From the NCBI GenBank assembly GCA_964036295.1, contig OZ038463.1, positions 4,145,274-4,209,273 of the forward strand: DNA of 64,000 bases. The letters run 5' to 3'. The position numbers and the translations under genes were made by a program. The notes below the pieces were generated by a model. The model saw nothing but the letters and a program-made list of their open reading frames with translations. It searched no databases and was not told where the DNA came from. Of the stretch, positions 1 to 24,793 are shown piece after piece. Position 1 is the first letter of the stretch. Each line of letters begins with the position of its first letter. Origin of the DNA: Plumapathes pennacea. Lineage: Eukaryota; Cnidaria; Anthozoa; Antipatharia; Myriopathidae.

Positions 1-1160
1 GCAAGGCGACTCCTATGCAAATTTTGTGCAAGTTATTTTTTCGTGGCTGAGTGATAGTACAGCTAGCATAAAGTCATCTACATTAAGTCAGCCAACCTTG
101 TAAATGTATTTTCACTTGCTTCGTTCATGGCAACGTAGCAAAATTATTGCCACGAACAGGTATATACGTACGTGTAGATATACGCTTTTAGGAACTAGAA
201 TTATCCGTTATGCTAATAATATCCCTCTGTACTGTACTCTGAAATGAAACTTCAATTCAAAAGAAAGGAATTCATACAATAATTCTAACCTAGCAGGGGA
301 CAACAGCATGCGACCAAATCAAGTCATGACTTATTATTATTTTGTTCAAACAACTGAAACTAATAATGTACGACGGTCAAGCCAAACATCGGATTTTGGA
401 TCATACTGACCCCACCTCCCCCCTTACTCTGGTAGCTCAATTTTTATGCAATTTAAATGCCATCTATGTCCCAACAGTTCAAGGTTGCGTGTCGTGAGGC
501 ACTTGTTCCTCCAACAACGTCTCCCCTGTTTATAGCGTTTACCAACCAAGTCATGAACCGAAACCTAAACCCTGGCTAATCATTAAATCTTAAAACTAGA
601 TTCAGTATCAGTTAAGGGTTTAGCAGAATGATTATTTTCTGACTTCTGATCCAAAATAGACTCCCAGGTGCATTGTTACAAAAGAAAATACTTCACACCC
701 TCGAGCTTCCTCGATTTCCCCGTAACTCAGCGTATAAACTTTCTCTGGCTTTTTCTCCATCGCTTGATGCAACGACGCTTAAATAAAAGGATCATTTCCC
801 AGCGTGGATCATTTGCCGGCGAGTACGTCGTTTTTACAGGCGCAATCCGTAATGTTTTGGATATTGGGTTCATTACTTTTATGTTTTGGCCAATAAGTGA
901 TCATGCAGTACACCAAAAGGATTCATTATTTTTACAGATACAATTTTTTTAATCAATCTGAGCTAAAAGATCTGCTGCAACTTCAAAATTACAATCACCC
1001 TAATTTCACAACGCGTCTTATGTTTGTACAAATATTAATTATAAAATAACTATGATACTACGCGCGCTCCGATTGGTTAAAAAACCATTTTATAAATAAG
1101 TACAAAGACATGGAAATGACGAATCCTGAAATAAAAAGACTGCGTGTCGTCCCCTACTTC
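1..1160. other. Intergenic, nothing recognised
   Basis: AT-rich sequence without a convincing coding exon, RNA gene or intact repeat. One open frame at 668-952 has no homology I recognise, no flanking splice logic and hydrophobic, unbiased composition, so I do not call it. Confidence 0.4.
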
Positions 1161-1168
1161 AAAGATTC

Positions 1169-1554
1169 ATGTGTTACAGAAACTGCAGTGGGCTATTAGA
1201 GCAAATAGTGAAGCCGTGTGCAAATCATGTGCAATTAGTGAAGCAGCGTGAAGAAAAGTTGTCCGAATATTGCATGAAATTTAATTCGGAAACCGTGAGA
1301 CAGAAAGCCAACAATTACACAGTCAAAGAACATTCTGTAAAGTTTCTAACCTTTATACCTTCGTCTCCTGTGGCTCGTAGCTAGTAACTAGATGGCTTAG
1401 ATCACCGGAGTTTCACACGAATAATTGTAGGTTTATGGTGATGAAGGCACAAACAGTCTTCGCTAATGAGTCTGTCTCGGCTGTCGGCTCGGTGGCACAA
1501 AAGCTGTTGAGTCAATTCAATGGAGTTGACTGTCGTCCGGCAGAGTTCAAGTAA
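1169..1554 (+). other. Unrecognised coding-like segments, possible exons
   Basis: Two adjacent plus-strand stretches read like protein. The frame 1169-1384 is Lys/Glu-rich (LVKQREEKLSEYCMKFNSET). The frame 1435-1554 (AVGSVAQKLLSQFNGVDC) follows a possible acceptor (ttgtag) at 1425-1430. I recognise no family, and the two frames are not joined by an obvious donor and acceptor. They could be exons of an unknown gene, relics of a transposon, or chance. The opposite strand over 1557-1690 also has open frames, so strand is uncertain. Confidence 0.18.
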
Positions 1555-1967
1555 TGCTCAAGTAAAGGAAACAAGTGTACAAACTACCTTCTTCAGCAGA
1601 ATAGTGTTGTTGTGCAGACATGTTTACGTCGAGTGACACCGTTGTCCTGAAAGTTGAAACCTGACGGCTCAAAACATTCTCGCCGGTTCTTTTGAATTCT
1701 TGACAAACAGTGGTACTAATATCCGACACATTTCTTGCGAAATTCATCTTCATTTAGCAGCCTGTCAAGTTTTTCAAGTGAACGGGAGTGGTGTTCCGTT
1801 TTCATTCATGGACTGACTTGAGCGAAGTGCCGTGAAACAGACTTTCCGATTGGACGAGCGTGCGTTTTGACGGTTTTCGGGAGAATCTTGAACTTGATCA
1901 CTTTCAATATAAAGTTCTTTCAGGTAATAAAAGTTTCGTTATTTTATAAAAGCAATATGACACTCGT

Positions 1968-2126
1968 TTCCATGTCTATGTACTCTTATATAAACACTTG
2001 GGATGTTGTAAGAACACTCGAAAAAGTTCAAAATCACTCGCCGAAGCGGCTCGTGATTTTGAACTTTTTCTCGTGTTCTCCCAACATCCCGCGTGTTTAT
2101 ATAAGAGTACATAGACATGGAAACTC
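1968..2126. repeat. Hairpin repeat (palindromic MITE-like)
   Basis: A near-perfect inverted repeat of about 70 bp per arm. The left arm begins gtttccatgtctatgtactc and the right arm ends with its reverse complement. The turn is actcgccgaagcggctcgtg. The same kind of GC-rich turn occurs in the unrelated hairpin at 13232-13412. No coding capacity, so probably a non-autonomous foldback or MITE element. Confidence 0.75.
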
Positions 2127-2183
2127 GTGTTATATTGCTTAAGTATAATATTATTCGAAAAGACAGAAGAAAGCGACACTTAC

Positions 2184-2438
2184 TTGGAGAAAAAGTCTGA
2201 TCTGAAACAGAGCATTAATCAGCGCATCTTCTAAGTTAACATGGTTTGTTTTTACATAGTGTAGCAAGGGAAGAACTGCCCTGCAGTAACTATCCATAAT
2301 AACCCCGGCCTTCGTACACAGCTCATAATATTTTATTTGGACGGAATTATTTTTAAGATACTCTGCAGTACGACAAAGCATGGCAGTGTAAACGGTGAAA
2401 GCGTGTATTAAAGATGAAATAGAAGGAAATATTATATT
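2184..2438 (-). CDS. Possible internal exon of an unrecognised gene
   Basis: An open stretch of exactly 85 codons on the minus strand is bounded by an AG acceptor (after 2438, gcgtaaacag) and a consensus GTAAGT donor (just below 2184), phase 0 at both ends. The protein is helical and Leu-rich with ordinary soluble composition (for example ELCTKAGVIMDSYC and LLHYVKTNHVNLEDALI). I do not recognise the family. Neighbouring exons were not found with confidence, though the minus strand near 1690-1830 has further coding-like sequence. It could be one exon of a gene extending outside the window or a remnant. Confidence 0.33.
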
Positions 2439-2450
2439 CTGTTTACGCAA

Positions 2451-3520
2451 TTGGCCGTATGTTTAAATAGGACCATTACTGTTAGAGCCAGCTGTGTTTT
2501 GACGAGTAGAGGATAAATGGTTATTTTAACTACATGTGTGCACGGCGGTGCAGATGGTTTAATTGCTTTCTCACGTTTTCCAATAATTTTACAACCTTGA
2601 CGAGTCAGATGAGTTGAGAAATATTACATGAGAACAAAATGTTGGTTTCTTTTGGTAAACAACAAAGCCGCCTGGACAGTTATTGGCTTTATAAGCAGAT
2701 TTCGGCCACTTCTCTGAATGGATTTTATTCTTTACATGGTTGGATTGATTGATTGATCTTTTAGTTATATAAACACGGTTCGTCAGTTAAACAAATATGA
2801 CTGCCGGCTTTACACGAAAGTCACCCTTATATAATAAATGCACAAATTTACAAACGGACACAATATTGTAATGCTTCTGTAAACTAGAATCTGTGTGGCA
2901 TGCAATCTCTTCATTTTGTAATAGTTGTAATGGAATAGATGCGACGTTCATAGATGGTTTACTGCTTCAGTTGGCCATTTCATCGTTATGATATAAACCA
3001 GGAAAAAATCAGGGCGAAAATTTCACCACTTCTTTAAAAAAACTCACTCAGATCGTGTTCCACTTTTACAGAACCACAGCTCGCAAAACTCCCCTAGAAA
3101 CATGAGGACGAATATTGCTATCAAAATATCATAATTCTGTACATGTTACTTAAATTACTTATTGTACATTTTCAATCACTCGGAGAAAACAAAGCCCTCA
3201 AATCTTCCATGGCTAGCTTGCGCCTCTTGATAATGTTTTCGAGTTCCCTATACGCGTGGTCAAATAGTCTTTAAACATGGAAATCGAAACAAATCGCAAA
3301 ACCAGCCGTGTTTCTTGTTTTGGTACATACTTATATTTGAGCAAAATGACATTCGATTTTTCCGCTGAAAATATAGTAAATTTAAATTTAGTTAGTTTCA
3401 ATTGACCGCAAATTACATTCAGGTAATAGTGTGCCTTGGTACAATGGAAAGTAGTCAAAGTGAGATCGAATTTTATTCCTCACTGCCACAGACGAATTTT
3501 CAAGTAAGACGCATAAATAG
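2451..3520. other. Intergenic, nothing recognised
   Basis: AT-rich DNA with only short, non-homologous open frames. No RNA gene or intact repeat was identified. Confidence 0.35.
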
Positions 3521-3522
3521 TA

Positions 3523-3973
3523 CAGTGGAACCTCCCGTGAGCGACCACCTCCCGTAAGCGACCACTTACCAAATGACCGATTGGTCACTCATTCAAATTT
3601 CTATCAGTGAAACCTCTCGTAAGCGAACCGTGACCACCATTGAGGCTCACCGTTTGAGGTATAAAGAAACAATAACGACTACTCTATAATCTCAAAGGGC
3701 AAATTTCTGAGCAAGGACTAACTTCCAGGCGGAAACGAGACCAGACAAAACACTTACATATGTAATGTAACGTGCAACAGGACACAAGATTCATTTCTTA
3801 AAACACAAGTTGTTTTTCATGCACTAAAACTGCATTATATTTGACACTTATTGTGGTTCAAAGATGAATCTCAATTAAGCCTCCCATGGTGAGAAATTCC
3901 CGTAAGCGACCACCTCCCATAAGCGACCACTCAAAGACAAACGAAGGGTGGTCGCTTACGGGAGGTTCCATTG
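3523..3973. mobile_element. MITE with Tc1/mariner-like TA target duplication
   Basis: The left end reads CAGTGGAACCTCCCGTGAGC and the right end is its approximate reverse complement (gggaggttccattg). Both are flanked directly by TA (3521-3522 and 3974-3975). The arms carry several copies of a subrepeat, tcccgtaagcgaccac, and no transposase frame is present. TA duplication and this terminal sequence fit a non-autonomous Tc1/mariner-type element. It lies about 380 bp upstream of the first astacin gene. Degraded copies of the same subrepeat occur at 21590-21785. Confidence 0.8.
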
Positions 3974-4299
3974 TAAATAAAAAGACCATAAATACAAGCT
4001 CGCAATGAATAATTTGTAATATTAAAGTTGTATTATTTTAAGTGCTCAGCAAGGACGGATGTTTTAAGTAAGTATAATGTTGTTTATAATATAGCTTGTC
4101 AAAACTGTAATGAAATGGATAAATTGCGCAATGAAGAAACAAAGCAACAACTGGCAAAACACGATCTGAGCAATATGAAAGATGTGGACTATTAGCTCAT
4201 CTCAGTCGCAAGTAGGCGAGAAAAGATCTAGCATACCGACATGTTTGTACGGCTGTGCAGATGTATGTTTTCTAAAAATGTAATTAATCGTGACTCGGC

Positions 4300-4308
4300 T
4301 ATAAAAAG
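4300..4308 (+). promoter_or_regulatory. TATA box of first astacin gene
   Basis: TATAAAAAG lies 48 bp upstream of the initiator ATG at 4356, a spacing that leaves room for a short 5' leader. It is the only good TATA match near this start. Confidence 0.6.
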
Positions 4309-4355
4309 AGTGACGATTGAACAGTTTGCCACCGTAACGACGACAATCAACAATA

Positions 4356-10379
<6,024 letters not shown>

Positions 10380-10444
10380 ATTTCGCCCAAATAAATCTCG
10401 AGATACAGAGACCCCACGTATAAACGTTTGTGCCATGGGTGAAA

Positions 10445-10450
10445 AATAAA
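10445..10450 (+). promoter_or_regulatory. Poly(A) signal of first astacin gene
   Basis: AATAAA lies 66 bp after the stop codon at 10377-10379, at normal 3' UTR distance. Confidence 0.65.
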
Positions 10451-10890
10451 AATTCGTGAAAATTTATTAAAGTTGTCTTTGTCCTTGTTTATTGCAACAG
10501 TTCAATGAGTAAATTTTTTTTGTTACAACACTGCGAATTTCTCACTTTTCAGATATTCAAACACTGATCTGAACATTTAATTTAGTCTAGTAATTTTAAT
10601 AAATGCAATTTATGACAAGCATGGCATCTGGACTTTTTGCTTGCTTATTATTTTCCTTTACAGAAGCCCCCACTCTTTATACCACTGTAAAGTTTTCGTG
10701 TTTAGAACGATGATTCCTTTTTAAGTTTAAGCTAATTATGCTTGTTTATTGCACTTGCTTCAAAAAAGTTTACAAATGTGTTACTTGCACCAATGCTTAA
10801 CTCGTGCGAACCAAACTAAATTGTTAACCACCTTATGGTAGGATTATAGTCGTCATAGTTTAAGGGTTCAGAAATTGGCAGACCAAATAA
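10451..10890. other. Intergenic between tandem astacins
   Basis: AT-rich sequence; nothing recognised before the repeat beginning at 10891. Confidence 0.4.
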
Positions 10891-11242
10891 AAAGAGGTTA
10901 TTACACTGGAAGGAGTGCAATACGGCGGAGTACTTTTACGAGTCGGTTTTATTTTTTCGAGCCTGCTTCAGGCGAGAAAAAATAAAACTGACGAGTAAAA
11001 ATACAGCCGTATTGCACGACTTTTCGTGTAATAAATTGTTTATTATACGACGAACGAAGCAGGACAAACGTTCTCGTCGCGCGCAAAATGGAACAAAAAA
11101 AGGACGCGTTTGTAAACTTTGCTTGCGAAAAATGATCACGTAAGTAACCAGTTGATCTGGTTCCTGACGAGTGCAATACGCTCCCATCTTTGCATTCGTT
11201 TTGGCCCGTATTTGCACTCGAAAATGTTAAGTCGTGTAATAA
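10891..11242 (+). repeat. Repeat family A, copy 1, with internal hairpin
   Basis: About 350 bp that recurs in inverted orientation at 40691-41048 with high identity. Its left part (about 10916-11019) folds into a long hairpin with cgagcctgcttcaggcgag at the turn and agtgcaatacggc at the base. Open frames inside it are shared by both copies but have no recognisable protein signature. It is probably a non-autonomous transposon. Confidence 0.75.
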
Positions 11243-12408
11243 TAAGTCGTACTCGTTTATTTAGTGTACTCAGTTTCGATCTAGCATAGGGCTGCATGGT
11301 ACACATCAGGCCAGTTTTTATTAGCTTCTAAATTTTTACTTTGGTTAATATGTTTTGTGATTTCTCATTAATAAACTGCTTCCAGTGCCTTTTCTTATCT
11401 TTTTTTTTCTTTCCTTTCTTTTTTTTTCTATTTTTGGGATAGTAGATTTTATTTGGACAGCTTTCAAGTTGACAACTGGGCACCAACATTACAATGTCTC
11501 GTGTCAGCCAGTTGTATTTAATAACTGTTACCTGGTTCCTGTGGTAATATTTTTGCAAAACACCCTGTCTAAAAAAAGCAAATAAGTTTTCAGCTGCTTA
11601 TGTCAGGAAATGAAAAAAAAATCATACGTTGGATTTTAAAAAGCGCAATACGTTTTTACAAAATACATAAAGCAATATAATTTTCTTTCTCACGGACAAA
11701 AATACCATATATCACTGAAATGTATAGTTTATGTTTTCTTTTTATGAATCTCGTGTTTTTATATGCAAGTTGTTTTCCTAAACAATACTTCTTTGAAGAA
11801 TCATGGACTTTTTGTGCTGTGCTCAGCCAAGATTAGACAATTCAGAAAACACAATTGAAAAATTTACGCGATGTAGTCAAAGAAAACCAGTCACTTAAAA
11901 AGCACATTCTCCACCGTGTGGCATGCAGACGGTGTTTTTATATTCAACAAAGAAAGAGAGTTAATAGAAATGAAAAGGTTACTGTTGCTAGCATGTAGCA
12001 ATGGATGATCACATAAAGGACATCACTGACACTGGTTCGTAAAGTAAATATATGGTAAACGTATTACAGCTAAATGGCTGACTCGAAGTATAATATTTAA
12101 TTTGTAGCTTATATTGCCTGTCTGTAAGCGGGCTCCAGCTATCAAAACAGAGGTTCTGACTTCAATATGAGAAAAATTAATCTGAATTTATACTAAGAAG
12201 AAAAAAAGGATAAAACACTGGAACTAAATGACATCAAACGCTTGGCTAACATTTGAAGAATGGATCAACATTTTAACAACTGGTAAGCAGTAAATACAGC
12301 TATCCAGCAGGTGTGTAAAGAACTACACAGTGCTTTGTCTCTCAAGTCTTTAAAAGTAGCACATCTATTTATTAACCCCAGTATAGTCAGTATACGACGA
12401 GCATCAAC
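11243..12408. other. Intergenic upstream of second astacin
   Basis: Low-complexity T-rich tracts near 11400-11440 and no recognisable gene. An AT-rich TATTTATT near 12365 could serve as a weak TATA element for the gene starting at 12409, but this is uncertain. Confidence 0.3.
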
Positions 12409-18241
<5,833 letters not shown>

Positions 18242-18311
18242 ACAGGCAAAAAGACATTCAAGAAGTTTGGTTCTCAGAAGTTGATTATGTATTTTAGTTG
18301 TAGTTATTAAA

Positions 18312-18317
18312 AATAAA
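18312..18317 (+). promoter_or_regulatory. Poly(A) signal of second astacin gene
   Basis: AATAAA lies about 70 bp after the inferred stop. This supports the 18237 terminal exon rather than the alternative acceptor at 17786. Confidence 0.6.
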
Positions 18318-20140
18318 TCTTCATCGAGCAAACATTTTCTCTGCTGTCATATATTCTTCCTGTGATGTTTAGAAATTATGCAAAGCCTTCGTCAGTTTGC
18401 TATTCCGAATAAAATAGTATAATAAAATGGATTAAGGTACGCCATGGAAGCCTTTCATCATTACGGGTTATAAAATGAGGCATTATACTCTCTAATACTC
18501 GCTAACAAAGCGACGGCACCAGATTTTTTTAATGACTGGTTTCGGATTTAACTTCAGTAACGTTTCGTTGTGATTGTCATGGAAATCATACGGCATCTGC
18601 ATGGACTGGCCCTCATTACTAGGCTAAAATCCTGGCTTAGTTTCAAACGCTATTTTGTCTATTTAGGCTGGAAATGACTGGAGATCACAGAGTATTTATG
18701 CTTCAACCGGACGGGTGTCCCTTTTAAGTAGTATTCTATAAAGTAACAAACAAGTCATTCATAAAAGATGCCCGAACTTCCAAATCAGATTTCGAAGGCT
18801 TTACAGACTGCTGCCTATATCAACTTGTCTGCACTTTTGAGCACCAGTTTTACCATATATATTATTATATAATGGTTCACTTTTACTTGCAGCTGGAGGC
18901 CAGTAGTGGCGCATGTATAAAGGAGACGCACTTGATAATAACTCTGACAAGCGCATTGGCATGGTTACGCTTAGGAATAGAGATAATTGATTGCCGGGGA
19001 GTGTCGACAAGCACATAATGTACAGAATAAGCGGTACTCCAGCGGGCTCCGGGAAAACGATATCGACGAAACATACACCTTGTCCGAAGGACATTTATCT
19101 TAATTAGCGATTTTGACAAATTTCTTAAACTGCGCTTGATATTAGCATCCCATGTTACACAATGCAGTTTAGATCAAGTTCTGATAAGAAACGAACTTAA
19201 TGAAAAAAACTGACAGTTCAAAGGAAATCCTTGGCGAATATACTAAGTATAAGTTCGCTTGCTTGACGTTTGCTTCCTCAATATTTAACATGTTTGACAT
19301 AAGAAAAAAAAAGCATACAATCCATCATGAATTAAACAAAAAACTTGCGGAACGGTAAAATGCTAATCTACAACAATATCATATATATAAATGTTTATTT
19401 GATTATACGAACTACAAAGTCGTCTTTAGTTCTTAAAATGTCGCTATTTATTATTAATAATTCTTATTGATTTTAGGGCGACAATGATCCTAAAATTTTG
19501 CTCTGAAAATGTAATGAAAAAAATGACAAACACAATGAACTCATTTTGTTTCACTCTGCGGAAATTGTTGTATAATCGGAAGTCGAGAAAGCTTTATATA
19601 ACATTAACATCATTGGCTGAGTTTTACGTAGAAGCTGTCTTAATTCAAGAAACGGACTTGAAATGGATTGTCTGTCGGTAAGCAAGTTCCGAAGTTTGTG
19701 TCACTTAATGAGTGGCACTCTGTTGCTTTTCTGAAAATATGTCAGTACTTGAATAGGACATGTCGTTAGGTGGACGTTGTCAAATTGAGGCAGATGGTAA
19801 ATCAATGACGACACTGACTTTTCTTTGAGAAAGCTGCAGTTGAACAAACAGAATTATAATGTAAAAACAGTCGCTCGAAACAGAGGAACGAGAGGTTAGT
19901 AAGGATTTTCTTTTCGCTGATTGATTTTGATAGAAGATTTAAATTAAATGATGTTGGTATATTTCACGCCGCCTTTAGTCTCACAGCAAAACAGATATGT
20001 GCGTACTAGCTAGGGAAAACGAATGTTTGTTTTTTTTTTTCGGGAAGCTTGGACCCGCTCTTCTCGCACAGATCTTCGGTGTCATTGGTCAATGTGTATA
20101 TGTGTATGCCTTTTTTCTTTTTCTTTCTTTTCTTTTTCAG
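18318..20140. other. Intergenic; possible upstream exon region of PAN gene
   Basis: No confident gene. Around 18893-19020 an acceptor-like site precedes a 40-odd codon open frame, but the opposite strand is also open and neither is recognised. A long pyrimidine tract ending tttttcag at 20140 could be the acceptor of a non-coding 5' UTR exon for the gene starting at 20282. Confidence 0.25.
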
Positions 20141-20281
20141 CAAGAAGCAAAGTCGATAACCGCTTTAGAGGAGAAAACAGTACTGCCGGGCACGGTTCTA
20201 TCGCACTGTCTTATCGACAGATAAACGCGGCAAACACCGTGTTGGAAACGACCCAGGCAGCGTCGTATGACTGCGTGAGCC

Positions 20282-21833
20282 ATGGACGAAAACCAAATTT
20301 TATTTGTCTTTCTACTCGGCTGCTTTATTGGAAACCATCCTTCTGCAGCAGTAGGGATGTCAGCAACAAGACGTGATGCATACTTTACAGGGCCTACTTT
20401 CAGGACGCTGTACAAGACTGACTGGCTAACCTGCGTTCGGGCTTGTCAAGAAAACAATCTATGCGTGTCGTACAACTTCGGTACACGTAGCGGGAATTGT
20501 GAACTGAGCAATTATGGCATTGAAGGTTGCAATGGCGATAAAATGCTGGTTGCAGCGCCAGGATCCGTCTTCCAACAGCTTCGGGTAATTTATATTAATA
20601 GATTACATTTGTTCGAAGAAAAATTTATTAAATTTTTCACAGGGCGGCAGGTGGAGGGAAAAATCGAACGTGACCGAGCAGAATTAAGCCACTCAGGGCC
20701 AGTCAGCTGTTAAATAATGTTTAAATTGATTGATATCAAGGGAACTAATTATAGAAATCACTTGGAATATTCGAGGTCATTTAACTTGCTGGAAATTAAA
20801 AGCAATCCCAGAAATCCTTATCCCTAGTTCATGTGAATCAATGTGAAAATATTTTTGCTAAGTATATTTAAGAAAAAAAAATAGTGCAATAGGTAACTCA
20901 TAAGTAATGAACTGTGAATAAAAAATTCACAAGTCTATAGTTTTGTTTCCTGTTTTTGTTTTTTTCGGCGATGATTTGTCACGTGAACCAAGCTTGGATA
21001 AAAACAACTAGACAAGCTTGCAAATTAAGCACTCAGTGGCTGAGAAAAATTATAAGCTGCATTAATTTTGTTTTGTTCACAGCAAGCTCCAGAAAACCCC
21101 ATGCCCAGAGGGATAAATCAGGTTGGCCAGTGTGACTGCAGCTGTCGTGGAGAGAGCGCATGCGTGACTCCTGAACCAGGTGTGTCTGTATTATTGTGCG
21201 AGCAGTCGACTTTTTCTTGTAAGTCCTCCCATCGTGCTTTATGCGTACACTTTTCACGATGTACGCAACTTGTGATTTATCAATAAGCCACTTTCACAAT
21301 CATGCGCATTTAACGAAACGCAGATTTTCTGGCGGGCCACGGTGAGTCAATAATAAAACGTGGCGAGTGGAGTGTATAATTTTTTTCTGTGGTTCTGATG
21401 CAATTATATAGACACAAAACCAAGCTCTGCAGAAATATTTACTTGACAGACACTCGTTTATGTGGGGAATAAAAAGTGCTATTCCTAGTGCGCATAATTG
21501 TGAAAATGGCTCATTTGACTGTCATTACTGTCAACGCACCTTCTTAAGATTTTGGAGAAATTGTGTTATTTGCATAAAGTCGAAGATCCACTTGCGACCG
21601 CTCTCGTAAGCGACCAGTCCTTAATTTGTTACGACCACTAACTGTGAAACTCCGTTTTAATTGTCACTCAAACTCTGCAATTATAAACTCTCGTAAGCAA
21701 TCGTAAGCGGCTGCGACCACTATTAGGAATTACCAAATGGTCCTTTCCTTTGTTTTAAAGTTCTCGTAAGCGACCACTCAAAGAGTATACTTTTCTGTAC
21801 TAGATATTATTTTTATTGTTTTCTTTTCCTTTC

Positions 21834-21866
<33 letters not shown>

Positions 21867-24722
21867 TTTTTTTCTACTACCAAACCTACTTTTCGTTTCC
21901 TCAGTTTATGGTAATACAATCCATATCTAAGAATATCTTGGACATACCGTCAAGTGTGCCAACTTCGGCATAGAAGCTGTGGCAAAAATTACGTCAACCT
22001 GTCTCCAAACGATTGCACCAATTTATCGACAAATCCACATTAAAATCTCGTGTTTTTTTCTTACACCCGGTCCCAGTAGCCCTAAGGCCAATAACCTGAC
22101 ACTTCATCTTCTTTTTCCAAACTCATTTCCGACTGCTCAGCATAATAGCCAAACTGTCGATCGGGCGAAGCCTCCATTTGAAATATAATTCTGTATGACA
22201 GATGAAACCTGGAAAAGAGCGCTACACACGAACACTCGGAACCGCGGCGCGTGTTATTATACAGACAAGACTGAGAAGTTTTAAACCTCTGTGGATGCGT
22301 GACCTGCAAAATTGCGAACCTCTTCTGTAATATGCATTAACTTACTTTAGTATAAATTATACCACAGAAGTGAATAGTGCTTTTCGCGCGCTCTGATTGG
22401 CTCCTCAATCTCGGAATATCAAGTACTATTCACCTCCACTTCGGCGAGTAATTGTTAAATAGTATTACTATTTTATTGTATCTGCACAGATATTGCCTTG
22501 TCGTGCAAAGACATCTGGAAACGTACAAGGTAAATTTTAATGTTTATTGCAAGCTGTAACAGATTGAGAAAAGGCAGTGAATTTTGTATTTCGGGTTGAG
22601 TTTTAAAATACGCCAAAATAATGTATTTTCTACTTTAGAGCTGATCTAGTTGTTTCAAAATGCGCGCTGTCATTTAAAAATACTAAGTGAGCAATATCTG
22701 CAGCTATTAAGAAGAATATTATGGTAGTCATCCAGTACCATTGGTGTGCTAATGCTGTAACAGTAATACAAAATAGAGTATAGGTATCAATGGACTTTCA
22801 TATTTTTCTTGGTAGACGTTTGAAAATCACTCTTTTTTTTATATTATTCTAACTCTACCTTTCTGTTTCAAGCAATCCAAGTAATGGACCACAATACATT
22901 AAGGGACCCTCTTCCGAGAAGAAAACGCATGTATATTGTCACATGACCGAACTACCCGGATGTGGCGATGGGGGATGGACGCTGGTGATGAAAATCAACG
23001 GCTCACTGGTATAAATTGTTCTTAAATACAGCCAGTTGATATATAAATTTACTCAGTCAGCTTGTCATATAATTAATAACTTCACACCGGCTTTACGATC
23101 AGTCATAAGTGAACTCTCTGCATCCACAGTACGCATTCATGGAATATTTACACTGTCTGCATGTTCTTTTGGTTCACATCCAGTGTACGAGTTCTTAATA
23201 ACTTACGCTAATTAAACTAATTAAAATGTAAAGGAATAGAACATTACGAACGAAGGAGCTCACTGACGTTAGAAGTGTACTCGATGGAGTATGGCAGAGA
23301 TAATCTGGAAATCCAGGTTGACTTTGACATAACTATAATTGCTTATTCCTTCCTTTTCAATAATGTGCGCTCTCTCGTGAGCAACCAGTATTAAAGTTAG
23401 CGTTAGCCGTTTTGGGCCAAGATTACAAAATGCGTTCTTCACCCAACAGAAAACGTTTACCTACGGATCGAATTGGTGGACGAACAAGACGTCATACAAT
23501 GAACAGGCTGGATTAGATTTATTACATCAAGAAACCAAAATGGCTAGCTATTGGACAACTCCGTTCACAAGTTTATGCTTGGGAATGCAACAGCATGGTG
23601 ATAACAGACAATGGATAAAAGTCGATTACAAAGCAACAAGTCTGTTTGATGTTATATCTACCAACCACTACAGAGAAACTGGTCTATCCATCGATGAGTG
23701 GAAGAGCCTCCTGCATAATTCATCCTTGCAGGTGACAAAATGCACTTGATTATCTCAAACATTTAGTTTTTGTAGTTTTTTTTTGTCTCTTTTTTGGTGC
23801 GGTGTGAGTGTTGTTTCAAGTTTGAGTTTGATCATTCAACTCGTGTCAGGTAAAGTGTCGCAAGTTTTCCAGATGCTTTGCTTTTGTATCCCATGGTAGA
23901 GTGAGTAAAAAATATGAATTGTTAATACTAACACAATAACTGTTAATTTACGAGTATAGAAGTGGACGTGATCGTTACAATCATTTTAATCACTTTGGTT
24001 ATTGCAAATACTAAGTAGCTAGATCAACAACTTTAACGGTTTGCTCAGAACGGGATGACTTCTACAAAAACCGCTTGCGTTAACTAACTCGGCAACGCGA
24101 TTTTGCGATGGTCGAGAGACGAGTCAGTTAGAACCCCTAGAAAACACCAATACGATTTTCCCTTGACTTGCCGTTCTTACCCACTATACAAAAGATCAAA
24201 AAAGTTTGTTTTTCTGTATACATTTTTTGCACGCGAAGCCGTGAAAAGGGACCCCTTTCGGGCGAAGCCTCCCAGTATAGCCGATCACAAAGAGATCCAT
24301 CCCCCCTCCCCTTACCCCATCCCCGGAGATCCTGGGCCTCCTAACAAATGCAACTTTAGACAAGCCTGATATCTGAGCGATAATAACACTGTTTTATTGC
24401 TTACACAACCAGCAAGCATTGCAGTGAAACTTAGTATGCATCCTCATTTACTGGTGTATTTACATATCATTCTGTTTCCTTTGATCTATTTCAGATAAAT
24501 TGCACCAAGCAAGGATTCAATTGTGACAAGTACGCAAAGGCGAGAATCGGAATTATTGGTTTTAATAAGTGTAACAGTACATCCCAATCCAGGATCGGCT
24601 TTGGAACAGCGGGCGACTTCAATGGGATGAACGACGCAAACTCTTGTGGAAACGAGGCGTCACCACTCGGAGATGAAGGTCTTCGGTCCATCACTGCGTT
24701 TGGATACATCTTTGTGAAGTGA
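20282..24722 (+). CDS. Secreted PAN plus fibrinogen-like protein (SOM protein 5-like)
   Basis: Exons: 20282-20584, 21083-21179, 22490-22529, 22873-23008, 23450-23731, 24495-24722; total 1086 nt, 361 aa, phases consistent. Residues 1-22 look like a signal peptide (ILFVFLLGCFIG core) and the start has good context (gccATGG). Residues about 30-101 form a PAN/apple domain (cysteines in RACQENNLCVSYNFG). A short Cys-rich exon (QCDCSCRGES) replaces the EGF exon seen in the minus-strand paralogues. The C-terminal half is a divergent fibrinogen-like domain: YCHMTEL, GGWTLVMKI, YWTTPFTSLCLGM, ending FGYIFVK. From memory it resembles coral 'uncharacterized skeletal organic matrix protein 5'; matrix or carbohydrate binding is inference. 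It has an intron after HNSSLQ that the four paralogues lack. Confidence 0.87.
21590..21785. repeat. Degraded TIR subrepeats (tcgtaagcgaccac)
   Basis: Several copies of ctcgtaagcgaccac lie in an intron of the PAN gene and match the arm subrepeat of the element at 3523-3973. No clean termini were found, so it is a decayed relative. A poly(T) tract follows at about 21830-21873. Confidence 0.55.
22338..22450. repeat. Partial hairpin repeat
   Basis: gaatagtgcttttcgcgcgc and agtactattcacctccactt form an imperfect inverted pair ending near an acttcggcgag motif like the hairpin turns at 2040 and 13315. It lies just before the acceptor at 22489. Probably a truncated foldback element. Confidence 0.35.
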
Positions 24723-24793
24723 AAATTGTCCATTGAAGAGTAAAACAAAGAGGCCCATTATAAATGCCCTGCACAACATAATGTCATTTTAAA

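Noticed and set aside
668..952. 94-codon open frame on the plus strand
   Set aside because: No recognisable domain, no splice context and composition expected of AT-rich non-coding DNA.
18801..19119. Overlapping open frames on both strands near 18.8-19.1 kb
   Set aside because: Looked coding-like, with an acceptor-type site at 18892, but both strands are open, no partner exon fits and no family is recognised.
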